DNA of 64,000 nt from CAMCQY01 sp044370415 (GCA_044370415.1 JBILVO010000002.1:1-64000); one strand, 5' to 3'; numbered from the stretch's first letter, positions 24,259 to 33,350 are shown. The notes: generated from the sequence alone by a model not told the origin. Program-made: numbers and translations.

Positions 24259-26073
24259 ATGGCGACGAAGCAGGCGGGCGGCCGACGAGCCGCGGCGAGA
24301 AAGACCAACGCAGGCGCGTCGCCGCAGGTCAAAGACGGCCCGCGTCGCCATCCGCATGCGACGGCGACCGCCGCGGCAGTCGAGCCGCCGCCCACGGTGG
24401 GGTCGAGGCTGGCGGGCCGCCGCATCCGCGGCGGGGCGGAGCTGAGCGATTCGATCGACGTGCGCCGGCGGCTGCGCCGTCTGGCCCGGCAGATCGAGCG
24501 GGGGCCGAAGCACGTCCAGCGGATGAATTTCATCGAGGCCGCGATCGGCGACTGTCTCGACGACGCGGCCTCTATGGAGGCCGGCGTCGATCGCTGGCTG
24601 CTGTGCGAGGCGGCCACCTGGGGCCTGGCGTGGATGGCCCGCACCAGGCGGGCCGGCGGTTCGGCGGGCGGCATCCTCGAGCGGCTCGTGCGCACGGCCC
24701 GTTCCGCCCAGACGTGTCTCGACGCGGGCGACACCTCCCCGGCCCGGTTCATGCTGACGCTGGCGAGGCTGTTTCGCGACATCGAGGCCTGCCGATGCCT
24801 GGAGTCCCCGGCCGCGACCGCGCTGTCCGCGGAGATCTCGCGGCTGGTGTCGGTCGAGGGCAGCGTGAGCCTGCACGGATCGTCGGCCATCGTCAGCCGG
24901 GTGGCACGCTGGGCGTCGGCGCGTGACGTCGCGTCGGCCACCGGGCCGGCTGCCTGGGACGAACCCACGGACGAGGCGTTCGGCAGGGCCGTGGCGACGG
25001 CGCTGCGGCTGCTCGGCGGACAGGGCCGCATGCTCGTGGGGGCGGGGCGGATGCCCGCCGCGTTCTCAGCTCCGGTGATGGATGCGGCTGCGGATGCCGA
25101 ATGCAAGCGGGTGCGGCGGTCGGCCCGGCTGATGCGCGACGCTCCGAAGGCAGCGCAGGCCGCGAAGCAGCGACGCCGGACCCTGGCTCGAGACATGCAC
25201 GACGCCGCGGCGGCGACGGCCATCCTCCGTTCCGGCTGGGATCGGGACGCGGTGCGGGTGCTGCTCGAGTATCGCGACACCGTCCCGCACCTGGAGATCG
25301 CGGTGGGCGACAGGCTGCTCGTCGACGGACCGTGGCGGTGGCGCGTGCTCGCCGACGGCAGGCCCCTCGATGCCGAAGGGCCGTGGACCCTGTCGTGCTG
25401 GGAATCAGACCGGAAGGCCACCTTCCTCGAGATCGTCGCGCCGCTCGCCGGCGGCCTGCAGATCGAGCGGCAGATCGTGCTCCTGCCGAAGGATCGGGTG
25501 GTCCTGCTGGCCGACGCCGTGACCCGACGGGCGGGGCATGCGGAGCCGTCCAACGGCCATGCCCAGGGCGTGCATATGCGTGGCGCGGGCGGCGGAATGG
25601 CCGTGGAGTCGTTCGTGCCGCTGGCGGCCTCACTGGAGGGGGAGCAGGCCGAGGAGACCCGCGAGGTGCTCGTCTACGACACGAAGCCCCGGCTCCTCGC
25701 GCTGCCGCTGTCGCTGCCGGAGTGGAAGTCGGCCGGCCACGGCGGCTTCGCGGTGACGGCGGGTGGGCTCTCGCTCGAGCAGGCCACGGCCGGCTCGCGC
25801 TGCCACGCCCCGCTCTGGCTCGACCTCGACCCGCGTCGGCAGGGACGGCCGCTGACGTGGCGGCAGCTCACGGTGGCCGACACACGCCGCAACCTGCCGC
25901 CGCACCAGGCGACGGGGTATCGCGTGCAGGTGGGCCGCGAGCAGTGGCTCGTCTATCGGGCGCTCGACGTCGCCCGCAACCGCACGCTGCTGGGGTGCAA
26001 CGTGTCGTGCGAGTTCCTCGTGGGAAGGATCGGCCGCTCCGGTGTCGTCGACAGGCTGATCGAGATCCAGTAA
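24259..26073 (+). CDS. Large conserved-type hypothetical protein
   Basis: A 604-residue protein that I cannot name. The first 60 residues are basic and Ala-rich and probably disordered (KQAGGRRAAARKTNAG). Residues about 70-260 look helical (RRRLRRLARQIERGPKHVQRMNF, FMLTLARLFRDIEACRCLE). The C-terminal half from about 320 is rich in beta strands (RVLLEYRDTVPHLEIAVGDRLLVDGPW, WTLSCWESDRKATFLEIVAPL, QIERQIVLLPKDRVVLLADAV), a layout reminiscent of heparinase II/III-like beta-sandwich parts, though no catalytic motif is visible. No signal peptide or membrane helix. The ATG at 24259 was chosen because it follows the intergenic region; AAGCGA is the only upstream purine run. The gene is followed after 22 bases by the YggS-family gene. 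Confidence 0.7.
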   Translation: MATKQAGGRRAAARKTNAGASPQVKDGPRRHPHATATAAAVEPPPTVGSRLAGRRIRGGAELSDSIDVRRRLRRLARQIERGPKHVQRMNFIEAAIGDCLDDAASMEAGVDRWLLCEAATWGLAWMARTRRAGGSAGGILERLVRTARSAQTCLDAGDTSPARFMLTLARLFRDIEACRCLESPAATALSAEISRLVSVEGSVSLHGSSAIVSRVARWASARDVASATGPAAWDEPTDEAFGRAVATALRLLGGQGRMLVGAGRMPAAFSAPVMDAAADAECKRVRRSARLMRDAPKAAQAAKQRRRTLARDMHDAAAATAILRSGWDRDAVRVLLEYRDTVPHLEIAVGDRLLVDGPWRWRVLADGRPLDAEGPWTLSCWESDRKATFLEIVAPLAGGLQIERQIVLLPKDRVVLLADAVTRRAGHAEPSNGHAQGVHMRGAGGGMAVESFVPLAASLEGEQAEETREVLVYDTKPRLLALPLSLPEWKSAGHGGFAVTAGGLSLEQATAGSRCHAPLWLDLDPRRQGRPLTWRQLTVADTRRNLPPHQATGYRVQVGREQWLVYRALDVARNRTLLGCNVSCEFLVGRIGRSGVVDRLIEIQ

Positions 26074-26095
26074 GCGGCCGCGGGAGCCCGCCTGC

Positions 26096-26833
26096 ATGCC
26101 CGCCGAGGACGCGATCATCGCCCGCTGTCGGGAGAATCTCGCCGCGGTGCGGGAGCGGATCGCGGAGGCCTGCAGCCGTGCCGGCCGGCGGCCGGACGAC
26201 GTGCGGCTCGTCGGCGTGACGAAGTACGTGTCCGTCGACGCGGCGCGGATGCTGCTCGACGCCGGCTGCATCGACCTGGGGGAGAGCAGGCCGCAGTCGT
26301 TGTGGAGCAAGGCCGAGGCGCTCGCCGGACACCACCCCGCGGCCCGCTGGCATCTCGTGGGGCACATGCAGCGCAACAAGATCCGCAGGACGCTGCCGGT
26401 GCTGTCGCTCGTGCACTCGCTCGACAGCCGCCGGCTGCTCGAGGCGATCGATGAGGAGTGCGCCGCCGCGGGCCGGGTCTGCGACGCGCTGGTCGAGGTG
26501 AATCTCGCGGGCGATCCCGGACGGACCGGCGTGCCGGAGGCCGACGTCGCCGCGCTCCTCGAGGAGGCGGGCCGGCGGCGTCACGTCCGTGTGCTGGGGC
26601 TGATGGGGATGGCAGCCCTGCCGGACGGCGACCCGGCCGCGGCCCGGCGGCAGTTCGCCCGCCTGCGCGGGCTGCGGGACGCGCTCGCCGCCCGCCTGCC
26701 GACGCCGACCGGCCTGCACGAGCTGTCGATGGGGATGAGCGGCGACGTCGTCGAGGCGATTCTCGAGGGCGCGACGATCGTGCGGATCGGGTCTGCCCTG
26801 TGGGAGGGCATCCCCGCGGCATCCGGCCGCTGA
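26096..26833 (+). CDS. YggS/PLPBP family pyridoxal-phosphate homeostasis protein
   Basis: A 245-residue alanine-racemase-fold protein of the YggS/PROSC family, which binds pyridoxal 5'-phosphate and buffers its free level in the cytoplasm. K43 (LVGVTKYV) is the expected Schiff-base lysine. Also present are WHLVGHMQRNK, ALVEVNLAGDPGRTGV (the usual QVNIs-type strand), RVLGLMGMAAL and the phosphate-binding LSMGMSGD, followed by VRIGSALWEG. It is the single-domain form and has no racemase C-terminal domain. It lies 22 bases after the large hypothetical gene, probably in one transcript. Confidence 0.92.
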   Translation: MPAEDAIIARCRENLAAVRERIAEACSRAGRRPDDVRLVGVTKYVSVDAARMLLDAGCIDLGESRPQSLWSKAEALAGHHPAARWHLVGHMQRNKIRRTLPVLSLVHSLDSRRLLEAIDEECAAAGRVCDALVEVNLAGDPGRTGVPEADVAALLEEAGRRRHVRVLGLMGMAALPDGDPAAARRQFARLRGLRDALAARLPTPTGLHELSMGMSGDVVEAILEGATIVRIGSALWEGIPAASGR

Positions 26834-26846
26834 CGCCCGCCGTCGG

Positions 26847-27839
26847 CTACGATCCTCGGCGCGACAGCATCCTCACGCTGGGGCTGTTGCCCTCGACGTG
26901 CGGATGGAAGGGCGATCGCAGGAACACGTTTCCGCTGACGGGGTCGGCGTGCATGGTGGTGAGATTGGTGAAGTCGTCACCGACCGCGGCGAGATCCCAG
27001 TCGGCTACCAGCGGCACGCCGACCGCGGCGAGATCGAAGAACCGCAGCCGCTTCGGATCACGACTCACGACAAGCAGATGGCGGCCCACCTGGGTGGCGT
27101 CGACCGGGGTGCCGTCCGCCGGCAGCACGGCCGCCAGCGAGTTGGTCCGCTTGTCGATGAGCAGCACCTGGTCGGCCCAGCTCTCCACCGCCGCGATCCA
27201 GTTGAATCCGTCGAGATCGACGAGCGTGGCCAGCCGCTGCCGGGGCGCCGGGAACGTCCGCTCGACCCGGCCGCTCGCGAGGTCGATCCGCACAACGTTC
27301 TCGACGCCCGGATAGATCCGAGTCCGCTCCAGCACGAAGAGGCAGCCGGGCAGGACGAGGATGGTGCCGGGCATGAGGATGTCGTGCTCGAATGGCACCG
27401 CGCGGATGCCGTTCCAGCGAAACACCCTCCGGCTGCCCGTCTCGTTGAAATACATGGCACCCGGCCGGCCGCCGAACTGCTCGACCTGCAGGTGCTCGGG
27501 CATGGTGCGGGTGCGGACGGTGAGGCGGCCATGGCGGAGCCGGGCCACCGAGTGGTAGGTCCTCCAGCCCCGTCGGCCGGTGTGGTGCTTGCCGACGACC
27601 AGGATGCCGTCGGGGCCGAACGGATAGAGGAACTCGAGCGTGTGTGGCACGCGTGCCGAGGCGACCAGGCGCGAGCCATCGGCGGCATGGACATCGAGCC
27701 GGTAGTCCTCGACGCGGCCGTCGCTGTGGCCCTCCCAGAGATGGCCGGCGTGGAACACCTGGCCGCGGTAGACCTCGCAGCGGCCGAGCGGGACGATGGT
27801 GCGGACGTCGAAGTCGGGGCTGGCGCGCATGGAATCCAC
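26847..27839 (-). CDS. DUF4915/beta-propeller-like hypothetical protein
   Basis: About 330 residues with a GTG start at 27839 (an ATG three codons in is also possible). The sequence is a string of beta strands with repeated blade-like units: HTLEFLYPFGPDGILVVGKHH, GTILVLPGCLFVLERTRIYPGVENVVRIDLASGRVERTF, QVLLIDKRTNSLAAVLPADGTPVDATQVGRHLLVVSRDPKRLRFFDL. This is typical of a six- or seven-bladed beta-propeller that binds rather than cleaves. There is no signal peptide. I do not recognise the exact family; the number after DUF is only a suggestion. The 3' end converges on the YggS-family gene. Confidence 0.55.
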   Translation of the reverse strand: MDSMRASPDFDVRTIVPLGRCEVYRGQVFHAGHLWEGHSDGRVEDYRLDVHAADGSRLVASARVPHTLEFLYPFGPDGILVVGKHHTGRRGWRTYHSVARLRHGRLTVRTRTMPEHLQVEQFGGRPGAMYFNETGSRRVFRWNGIRAVPFEHDILMPGTILVLPGCLFVLERTRIYPGVENVVRIDLASGRVERTFPAPRQRLATLVDLDGFNWIAAVESWADQVLLIDKRTNSLAAVLPADGTPVDATQVGRHLLVVSRDPKRLRFFDLAAVGVPLVADWDLAAVGDDFTNLTTMHADPVSGNVFLRSPFHPHVEGNSPSVRMLSRRGS

Positions 27840-27946
27840 TGCCCGATCGCGTCCGGATCATCACCCTGCGGACGCTCCCAGCATCCTAGCGACGGGGCCG
27901 CGAGGGGTGCCAGCGCTCGGTCGACGGCGGCGATGCAGGGGCCGCG

Positions 27947-28426
27947 TCAGTCGTCGAATCGGACCTCGCGGATCTCGAACTTCATCGTGCCGGCGGGCAC
28001 GTCGATCGAGACCTTCTCGCCGACCCGGCGGCCAAGGAGCCCCTGGGCCAGCGGACTGGCGACGTTGATCCGGCCGGCGTCGTAGTCCTCCTCGCCAGCG
28101 CCCACGAGCACGAAGATCTCCTCGTCGCCGAACTGCAGGTCGACGACGACCACGGTCGCCCCGAAGACCACCTCGTTGCCCGCCTCCTTGGCCCGCTCGA
28201 CGATCACCGCCCGGGCCAGTTTGTCGCGCAGCACGTTGATCTTCGCCTGCATCATCCCCTGGCTTTCGCGAGCCCCGTGGTACTCGGCGTTCTCGCTCAG
28301 GTCACCCTCGCTGCGGGCCGCAGCCACGCGTTGGGCGAGCTTGGGCATCTCCACCGTCTCGAGGTGGTCGGCCTCGGCCTTGAGCTTGTCGTAGCCGGCG
28401 CGGGTCATGGGGATGCGGTCGGACAT
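27947..28426 (-). CDS. greA: Transcription elongation factor GreA
   Basis: A 159-residue GreA, which rescues backtracked RNA polymerase by stimulating cleavage of the transcript. The N-terminal coiled coil carries the acidic tip GDLSENAEYHGARE, whose Asp and Glu coordinate the active-site magnesium in RNA polymerase. The C-terminal FKBP-like domain has SPLAQGLLGRRVGEKVSIDVPAG, as in the family. The length is the usual 158-160. The start at 28426 is supported by GAGGGAGA four bases upstream. It lies 49 bases after the zinc-ribbon gene on the same strand and is probably co-transcribed with it. Confidence 0.95.
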   Translation of the reverse strand: MSDRIPMTRAGYDKLKAEADHLETVEMPKLAQRVAAARSEGDLSENAEYHGARESQGMMQAKINVLRDKLARAVIVERAKEAGNEVVFGATVVVVDLQFGDEEIFVLVGAGEEDYDAGRINVASPLAQGLLGRRVGEKVSIDVPAGTMKFEIREVRFDD

Positions 28427-28475
28427 TGGTTCTCCCTCGGGATAGTGCCGTGAACTGATCACGACGGGCGGGGCC

Positions 28476-29198
28476 TCAGCCCGGCGCCTGTGTCTCGGGC
28501 ACGTAGAGCAGCCTGCCGCATGTGCGGCAGACCACCACGCGGCCCATGAGCAGGTTGGAGTGCATGTTTCCCGTCACCTGGTGGAAACAGCCCCCGCAGC
28601 TCTCGCCATCGAGCGGGGCGAGCCCCTCGTCCCCCTTCTGCTTGACGATGCGATCGTAGAGTGTCCGGGCGTCGGCGGGCAGATCCCGCTCGGCGGACTC
28701 GAGTTCGACGCTGAGCCGCTGCACCTCGCCCTCGAGCGACGTCGCCTCGGAGGCGACGCGCGACTTCGTCTGTGCCAGCTGGGTGCGGGCGGCCTCGACG
28801 GCGGTCTCGGTCGTGGGCAGCGTCTTCCGCACCGCGTCGATGCGGTCGAGCGCCTCGAGGATCTCGTCCTCCAGCACCTTGGTGGCCATGCGGTCGGCGG
28901 CGATCTGCTCGGTGAGCGTCTGGTATTCCCGGTTTGTCTTGCAGGCGTTGAGCTTCGCCTCCAGGTCGTGGATCTTGGCTTCCGCAGACTTCAGCTGCAG
29001 CTGCTTTTGATCCGCGGCCACCTTCGCCTTCTTCACGTCGTCCTGCACCCCGGTTTTGGCGGCCTCAGCAGCCTCCAGCCGGGCGGCGTGGGCCGCCACC
29101 TGCCGCGGGCCGGCCGCGATGCGTCCACGCAGGTCCGCCAACTGCCGCAGGATGCGGTGCAGCGTTCGCAGGGTTTCGGTGACGACATCGCTGGACAT
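28476..29198 (-). CDS. Coiled-coil and C4 zinc-ribbon protein (DUF164 family)
   Basis: A 240-residue protein with a long antiparallel coiled coil (about 10-190) and a C-terminal zinc ribbon with two Cys pairs, CGGCFHQ and CRTCGR. The conserved segment KTNREYQTLTEQI in the helical hairpin is the hallmark of the COG1579/DUF164 family, and the ribbon is often called C4-type zinc finger. Family members are linked to nucleic acid or ribosome binding, but the role is unsettled. The ATG at 29198 was preferred over upstream codons because the residues before it fall in the rpoD-proximal hairpin region. It precedes greA. Confidence 0.85.
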   Translation of the reverse strand: MSSDVVTETLRTLHRILRQLADLRGRIAAGPRQVAAHAARLEAAEAAKTGVQDDVKKAKVAADQKQLQLKSAEAKIHDLEAKLNACKTNREYQTLTEQIAADRMATKVLEDEILEALDRIDAVRKTLPTTETAVEAARTQLAQTKSRVASEATSLEGEVQRLSVELESAERDLPADARTLYDRIVKQKGDEGLAPLDGESCGGCFHQVTGNMHSNLLMGRVVVCRTCGRLLYVPETQAPG

Positions 29199-29259
29199 GA
29201 CGGGCACGGGACTCCGCGGCGGGACGATCCGCCCGACCTCAAGGGTACCAGATTGCGGG

Positions 29260-29300
29260 GCGAAAAGCAGCGGGCCGGCCGCGAAAAGCAGCCGGCCCGC
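29260..29300 (-). terminator. Rho-independent-type terminator after rpoD
   Basis: On the minus strand, GCGGGCCGGC and GCCGGCCCGC (29300-29291 and 29279-29270) form a perfect 10-bp stem with an 11-base loop, followed by TGCTTTTCG. The sequence GCGAAAAGCAGC occurs twice on the plus strand, at 29260-29271 and 29281-29292, so the T-rich tail is repeated. It lies 27 bases after the rpoD stop. The T-run is short. Confidence 0.55.
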
Positions 29301-29326
29301 CGTTCGCATGGTCCGTCGGGCGGGCG

Positions 29327-31153
29327 TCAGCCCGGCATGCCCTCGAGGAACGTCTCGAGCTGCCGCGACCGCACCGGATGCTGCAGCTTCTTCACCGCCT
29401 TCGCCTCGATCTGCCGCACGCGCTCCCGCGTGACGCGGAAGATGCGGCCGACCTCTTCCAGCGTGTAGGTGTAGCCGTCGGTGAGGCCGTACCGCAGGCG
29501 GATGATCTCACGCTCGCGATACGTGAGCGTCTTGAGCAGCGAATCGAGGCGGTCCTTGAGCAGCCCGTGCGTGGCGGAATGCGTGGGGCTCACCGTCGCG
29601 ACATCCTCGACGAACTCGCTGAAGCTCGCGTCCTCGCTCTCTCCGACGGGGCGGTCGAGGCTCATCGGCTGACGTCCCATGTCGAGCACACGCCGCGCCT
29701 CCTCGAGCGGCACGCCGGCCGCCTGCGCGATCTCCTCCGCCGCAGGCTCGCGGCCCAGCTCGTGCAGCAGCTTCTTCGCCGTGGTGCGCAGCTTCGAGAG
29801 CACGTCGATCATGTGGACCGGAATGCGGATCGTCCGGGCCTGGTCGGCGATGGCCCGCGTGATCGCCTGGCGGATCCACCATGTGGCGTAGGTCGAAAAC
29901 TTGAAGCCGCGACGGTACTCGTACTTGTCGACGGCCCGCATGAGCCCCGTGTTGCCCTCCTGGATGAGGTCGAGGAAGCTCAGGCCGCGGTTGCGGTACT
30001 TCTTCGCGATCGAGACCACGAGCCGCAGGTTGGCCGCGGAGAGGTTCCGCTTGGCGGCCTCGTACTCCTCCTTCAATCGGCCGAGCGCGTCCACCCGCCG
30101 CCGCAGCGACCGCGGGCTCTCCAGCGTCGTGAGCATGAGGTCGCGGAGCTCCTTCCGCCTGTCGGCCCGTTCGTCGGTCGCCATGTGGCCGGCCTCCATG
30201 AGCCGGAGGTCGCGCTGCAGGCCGTCCATCCGGGCCGACATGCCGCGGAGCACCTTGACCAGCGGCTGCACGCGCCGCGTCCGCAGGCTCAGCTCCTCGA
30301 CGAGCGCCAGCGACTTGCCGCGGGAGCGGCGGAAGCGAGCCCGCGCCGCCCGCGCGTCGGCGGGATCCGTGCGGCGGCTGATGAGGAGGCGGAAGTCGGC
30401 CTTGCCCTGCTCGATGAGGTGCTCGAGCGTCTGCAGGTTGTGCGGCATCCGCGCCTGGATCTGCTCCTTGGTGAGCCGCTCCGTGAGCGACACCTTGATC
30501 GTCCTGTCGAACGGGAGCTTCCCCTCGTGCACCCGGCGGAGCGTCTCGACCGTCGCCTGCATCGAGTAGGAGCAGCCGAGGATCGCGCGGCGAAACCGCT
30601 TCCGCGTGACTTCGATCCGCTTGGCGAGCGAGATCTCCTCCGCGCGTGTCAGCAGCGGGATCTCGGCCATCTGCGCCAGGTACATCCGGATCGGGTCGTT
30701 GCCCGCATTCGCCGGCGGCGTGGTGATCGCCTCGTCGCGGCGGGGCTGGCCGGGCCGCGATGCTGCCGCCCGGGCCGGCTCGCGGGGCCCGGCGTCGTCG
30801 ACGGTGGGAGCTACGTCGACGAGCTCGATCCCCTGTTCCTCGAGGGCCACCAGGAGCGCGTCGATCTTTTCCGGGTCGACGGCCTCGTCGGGCAGGTAGG
30901 AGTTGACCTGGTCGAACGTCAGATACCCGAGCTTCCGGCCGGTGGCGATCAGGGCTGCGAGGTCGGCGTCGGCGTGGCCGGCGGCCGACGGCCCGCTGGC
31001 GGCAACGGCATCGGCCCGGTCTTCGCGGGTCGACGACGAAACCTGCCCGTCACGGGTCGACGGCGCATCGTCGCCGGACGACGACGCCGGCTGCGGGTCG
31101 CGGTTGGATGGCTTGGGCTGGGACATCGGCCGGGCGGTCGCGGATCGACGCAT
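29327..31153 (-). CDS. rpoD: RNA polymerase primary sigma factor RpoD
   Basis: A 608-residue group 1 sigma-70 factor. A low-complexity Ser/Asp/Ala-rich N-terminus of about 70 residues precedes region 1.1 (LGYLTFDQVNSYLPDEAVDPEKIDALL). Then come region 1.2 (DPIRMYLAQMAEIPLLTRAEEI), region 2 (NLRLVVSIAKKYRNRGLSFLDL, KFSTYATWWIRQAITRAI), region 3 (EIAQAAGVPLEEARRVLDM) and region 4 (YTLEEVGRIFRVTRERVRQIEAKA). All are close to the primary sigma consensus, so promoters of TTGACA/TATAAT type are expected. The ATG at 31153 is chosen because AAGGAG lies nine bases upstream. A GTG at 31171 would place that site inside the gene. It follows dnaG by about 105 bases, the usual macromolecular synthesis order. 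Confidence 0.96.
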   Translation of the reverse strand: MRRSATARPMSQPKPSNRDPQPASSSGDDAPSTRDGQVSSSTREDRADAVAASGPSAAGHADADLAALIATGRKLGYLTFDQVNSYLPDEAVDPEKIDALLVALEEQGIELVDVAPTVDDAGPREPARAAASRPGQPRRDEAITTPPANAGNDPIRMYLAQMAEIPLLTRAEEISLAKRIEVTRKRFRRAILGCSYSMQATVETLRRVHEGKLPFDRTIKVSLTERLTKEQIQARMPHNLQTLEHLIEQGKADFRLLISRRTDPADARAARARFRRSRGKSLALVEELSLRTRRVQPLVKVLRGMSARMDGLQRDLRLMEAGHMATDERADRRKELRDLMLTTLESPRSLRRRVDALGRLKEEYEAAKRNLSAANLRLVVSIAKKYRNRGLSFLDLIQEGNTGLMRAVDKYEYRRGFKFSTYATWWIRQAITRAIADQARTIRIPVHMIDVLSKLRTTAKKLLHELGREPAAEEIAQAAGVPLEEARRVLDMGRQPMSLDRPVGESEDASFSEFVEDVATVSPTHSATHGLLKDRLDSLLKTLTYREREIIRLRYGLTDGYTYTLEEVGRIFRVTRERVRQIEAKAVKKLQHPVRSRQLETFLEGMPG

Positions 31154-31258
31154 CGGGTGGTTCTCCTTCACGATCGTACCGTCACCTCGCGCACCGCCCC
31201 CCGACCGGCCGGAGGCAGTGCTTCCGGACGGCCGATTGCAGCGACGAGACGGGCACCC

Positions 31259-33112
31259 TCACCCATCCTTGGGATCAGTCATGCCCTGAGCGGCCCGCCG
31301 TTGGGCGACGAGCTGCTCCAGAAGAGCCGCCTCCGAGCCGGGATCCAGCTGGGAGGTTTTCAGTGTGCGTGCGCTGCGGTGCGCCTGCCGCTCGGCGGAG
31401 CGGCGTCGCAGGGCGTCGCGCAGGTGGTCCATGCGTTCGCGGCCGTCGACCGTGGTGCGGCCGGCGCTCGACTCGTCGACAGCGACGAGCAGGCTCTGGA
31501 CGACGGGATCGGCGATCTCGAGGAGCAGGCCTGAAAGGGCGACGGGCCGCCCGTCGGCGTGCAGCCGGCGGGCCGCTTCCAGGACGACCCGGCCCTCCGA
31601 GCTCTCGAGCTCGGAGGATTCCACCTCGCGGACGATGAGGCCCGCACCCTCGGGCACCCCGACGAGCACCTCGATCACCTCGCGGTCCCAGGCGGAGAGC
31701 CGGGGCAGGCTCGCCGGCGCGGTCCCGGCGTCGCGGCCGCGGCCAGCGCCGGCCGACTGTTTCCGCAGCGCGGCGAGACGGGAGCGGAGGGCCTCACGCG
31801 ACAGCCCGAATCGTCGCGACAGCCGTCCCATGACCTGATCCTCGCGCAGCCGACCCTCCGACGGGGCGGCGGCGGTCGTCGACGCGGTGGCCAGCGCCTT
31901 GAGAACGCTCTCGACACCGGCCAGGGCGGCGTCGTCTCCCGCATCCGGAGGCAGCCGGGCGACGATCTCGTCGAGCCGGTAGTCGAGCGGGTCGCAGGCC
32001 GACGAGACGAGGGCCTCGAACGCGTCGCGGCCGTTGTCGAGGACGAACTCGCAGGGGTCGACGCCCGACGGCAGCCGTGCGATCCGCACGTCGATCGGCT
32101 CGGCGAGGATGACGTCGAGGATCTCGTCGGCACGGCGGCGGCCGGCGTCATCGCCGTCGAGCACCAGCACGATGCGGTCGGCGTAGCGGCGCAGCAGCTT
32201 GGCATGCCGCTCTCCCAGCGCCGTGCCCAGCACCGCCACCACGTCGTCGATGCCCGCCTGTCGCGCCGCGAGGCAGTCGGTGTAGCCCTCGACGACGACC
32301 GCCCGCCGCGATCGGCCCATCGCCTCCCGGGCGGTGTCGAGGCCGTACAGCATCGAGCTCTTCGAAAAGAGCGGCGTTTCCGGTGAATTGATGTACTTTG
32401 CGGAATCGGCCGCGGCGCCGGGCAGGACGCGGCCGCCGAAGGCCACGCACCGCGACTGCGGGTCGAGGATCGGAAACATCAGGCGGTCTCGGAAGCGGTC
32501 GTAATGACCCGAGCGGTCCTGCCGCTCCACGGCCAGGCCGGTCCGCGCCAGGATCGCCGACGACATGCCGGCCGCCGCAGCCTGCCGGAGCAGCCAGTCC
32601 CACGAGGCGGGGGCGAAGCCGAGACGGAATCGCTCGAGGGTCGTCTTGTCGAGGCCGCGCGAGGCGAGGTAGTCGCGGGCGGGGCCGGCCTCCGGGGCCG
32701 ACGTGAGGCAGGCGTGGAAGCGGTCGGCGGCCCAGGCCAGCGTGGCGAGCATCGCCGCCTTCTCGTCGGTCGGCATGCCGCCCCGCCCACGGGGCAGGTC
32801 GATGCCGGCCCGCTGCGCGAGCTGCTCGAGCGCCTCGCGGAACTCCAGCCGCTCCATCTTCATCAGGAAGCTGAACGCGTCGCCGCCGATGTTGCACACC
32901 CAGCAGCGGAAGGTCTGGCGCTCCGGGTTGACGTGGAAGCTGGGACGGGAGTCCTCGTGCCACGGGCACAGCCCGACCATGGCCTTGCCCTGCCGCCGCA
33001 GCGACAGGTATGAGCCCACCAGATCGACGATATCGATCGCATCCCGAACCCGCTCCTTCAGGTCGTCGTGCGAGCCCTGAGGAAATGCCGGCGGGAATGC
33101 TGTGGGAGTCAC
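31259..33112 (-). CDS. dnaG: DNA primase DnaG
   Basis: About 617 residues. DnaG makes RNA primers at the replication fork. The N-terminal CHC2 zinc finger is present (CPWHEDSRPSFHVNPE and CWVCNIGG), then the catalytic core with VVEGYTDCLAARQAGI and the TOPRIM acidic motif LVLDGDDAGRRRA, which supply the metal-binding Glu and Asp residues. The C-terminal helicase-binding region is Arg/Ala-rich and weakly conserved. Three in-frame GTG codons (33259, 33148, 33112) could start the protein. The 33112 start is preferred because a promoter at 33155-33183 would place the transcript start close to 33148, and the conserved DLKERVRDAIDIVDLVG begins soon after it. Confidence 0.94.
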   Translation of the reverse strand: MTPTAFPPAFPQGSHDDLKERVRDAIDIVDLVGSYLSLRRQGKAMVGLCPWHEDSRPSFHVNPERQTFRCWVCNIGGDAFSFLMKMERLEFREALEQLAQRAGIDLPRGRGGMPTDEKAAMLATLAWAADRFHACLTSAPEAGPARDYLASRGLDKTTLERFRLGFAPASWDWLLRQAAAAGMSSAILARTGLAVERQDRSGHYDRFRDRLMFPILDPQSRCVAFGGRVLPGAAADSAKYINSPETPLFSKSSMLYGLDTAREAMGRSRRAVVVEGYTDCLAARQAGIDDVVAVLGTALGERHAKLLRRYADRIVLVLDGDDAGRRRADEILDVILAEPIDVRIARLPSGVDPCEFVLDNGRDAFEALVSSACDPLDYRLDEIVARLPPDAGDDAALAGVESVLKALATASTTAAAPSEGRLREDQVMGRLSRRFGLSREALRSRLAALRKQSAGAGRGRDAGTAPASLPRLSAWDREVIEVLVGVPEGAGLIVREVESSELESSEGRVVLEAARRLHADGRPVALSGLLLEIADPVVQSLLVAVDESSAGRTTVDGRERMDHLRDALRRRSAERQAHRSARTLKTSQLDPGSEAALLEQLVAQRRAAQGMTDPKDG

Positions 33113-33154
33113 GGTCGGCGTGTTTCCGGCGGTACGATTCGAGGACACCGTCGG

Positions 33155-33183
33155 AATGTAGGAGCGTTCGCCGAACGGGTCAA
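33155..33183 (-). promoter_or_regulatory. Sigma-70-type promoter upstream of dnaG-rpoD
   Basis: On the minus strand TTGACC (33183-33178) and TACATT (33160-33155) are separated by exactly 17 bases. They match the primary sigma consensus at five and four of six positions. The expected transcript start is near 33148, about 35 bases upstream of the chosen dnaG start. Confidence 0.55.
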
Positions 33184-33310
33184 TCGCAGGAATCGACGCC
33201 CCAAACGGCCTGTTTTGCCGCGGCGAGACTGGGCTTGCCAAACCACCGTCGAGTCGCACGACGCAGGCGTGATGGATCCCTGCAAGACCGCGCGTGAGCG
33301 GCGCGGCGTC

Positions 33311-33350
33311 AGGCGCGATCAGGCAAGATCAGGCGCGATCAGGAAAGAAG
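33311..33350. repeat. Four tandem 10-bp repeats at the 3' end of the response regulator gene
   Basis: AGGCGCGATC, AGGCAAGATC, AGGCGCGATC and AGGAAAGAAG follow one another. The repeats contain the response regulator stop codon (33339-33341). The core GATCAGG returns every ten bases. Confidence 0.75.
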
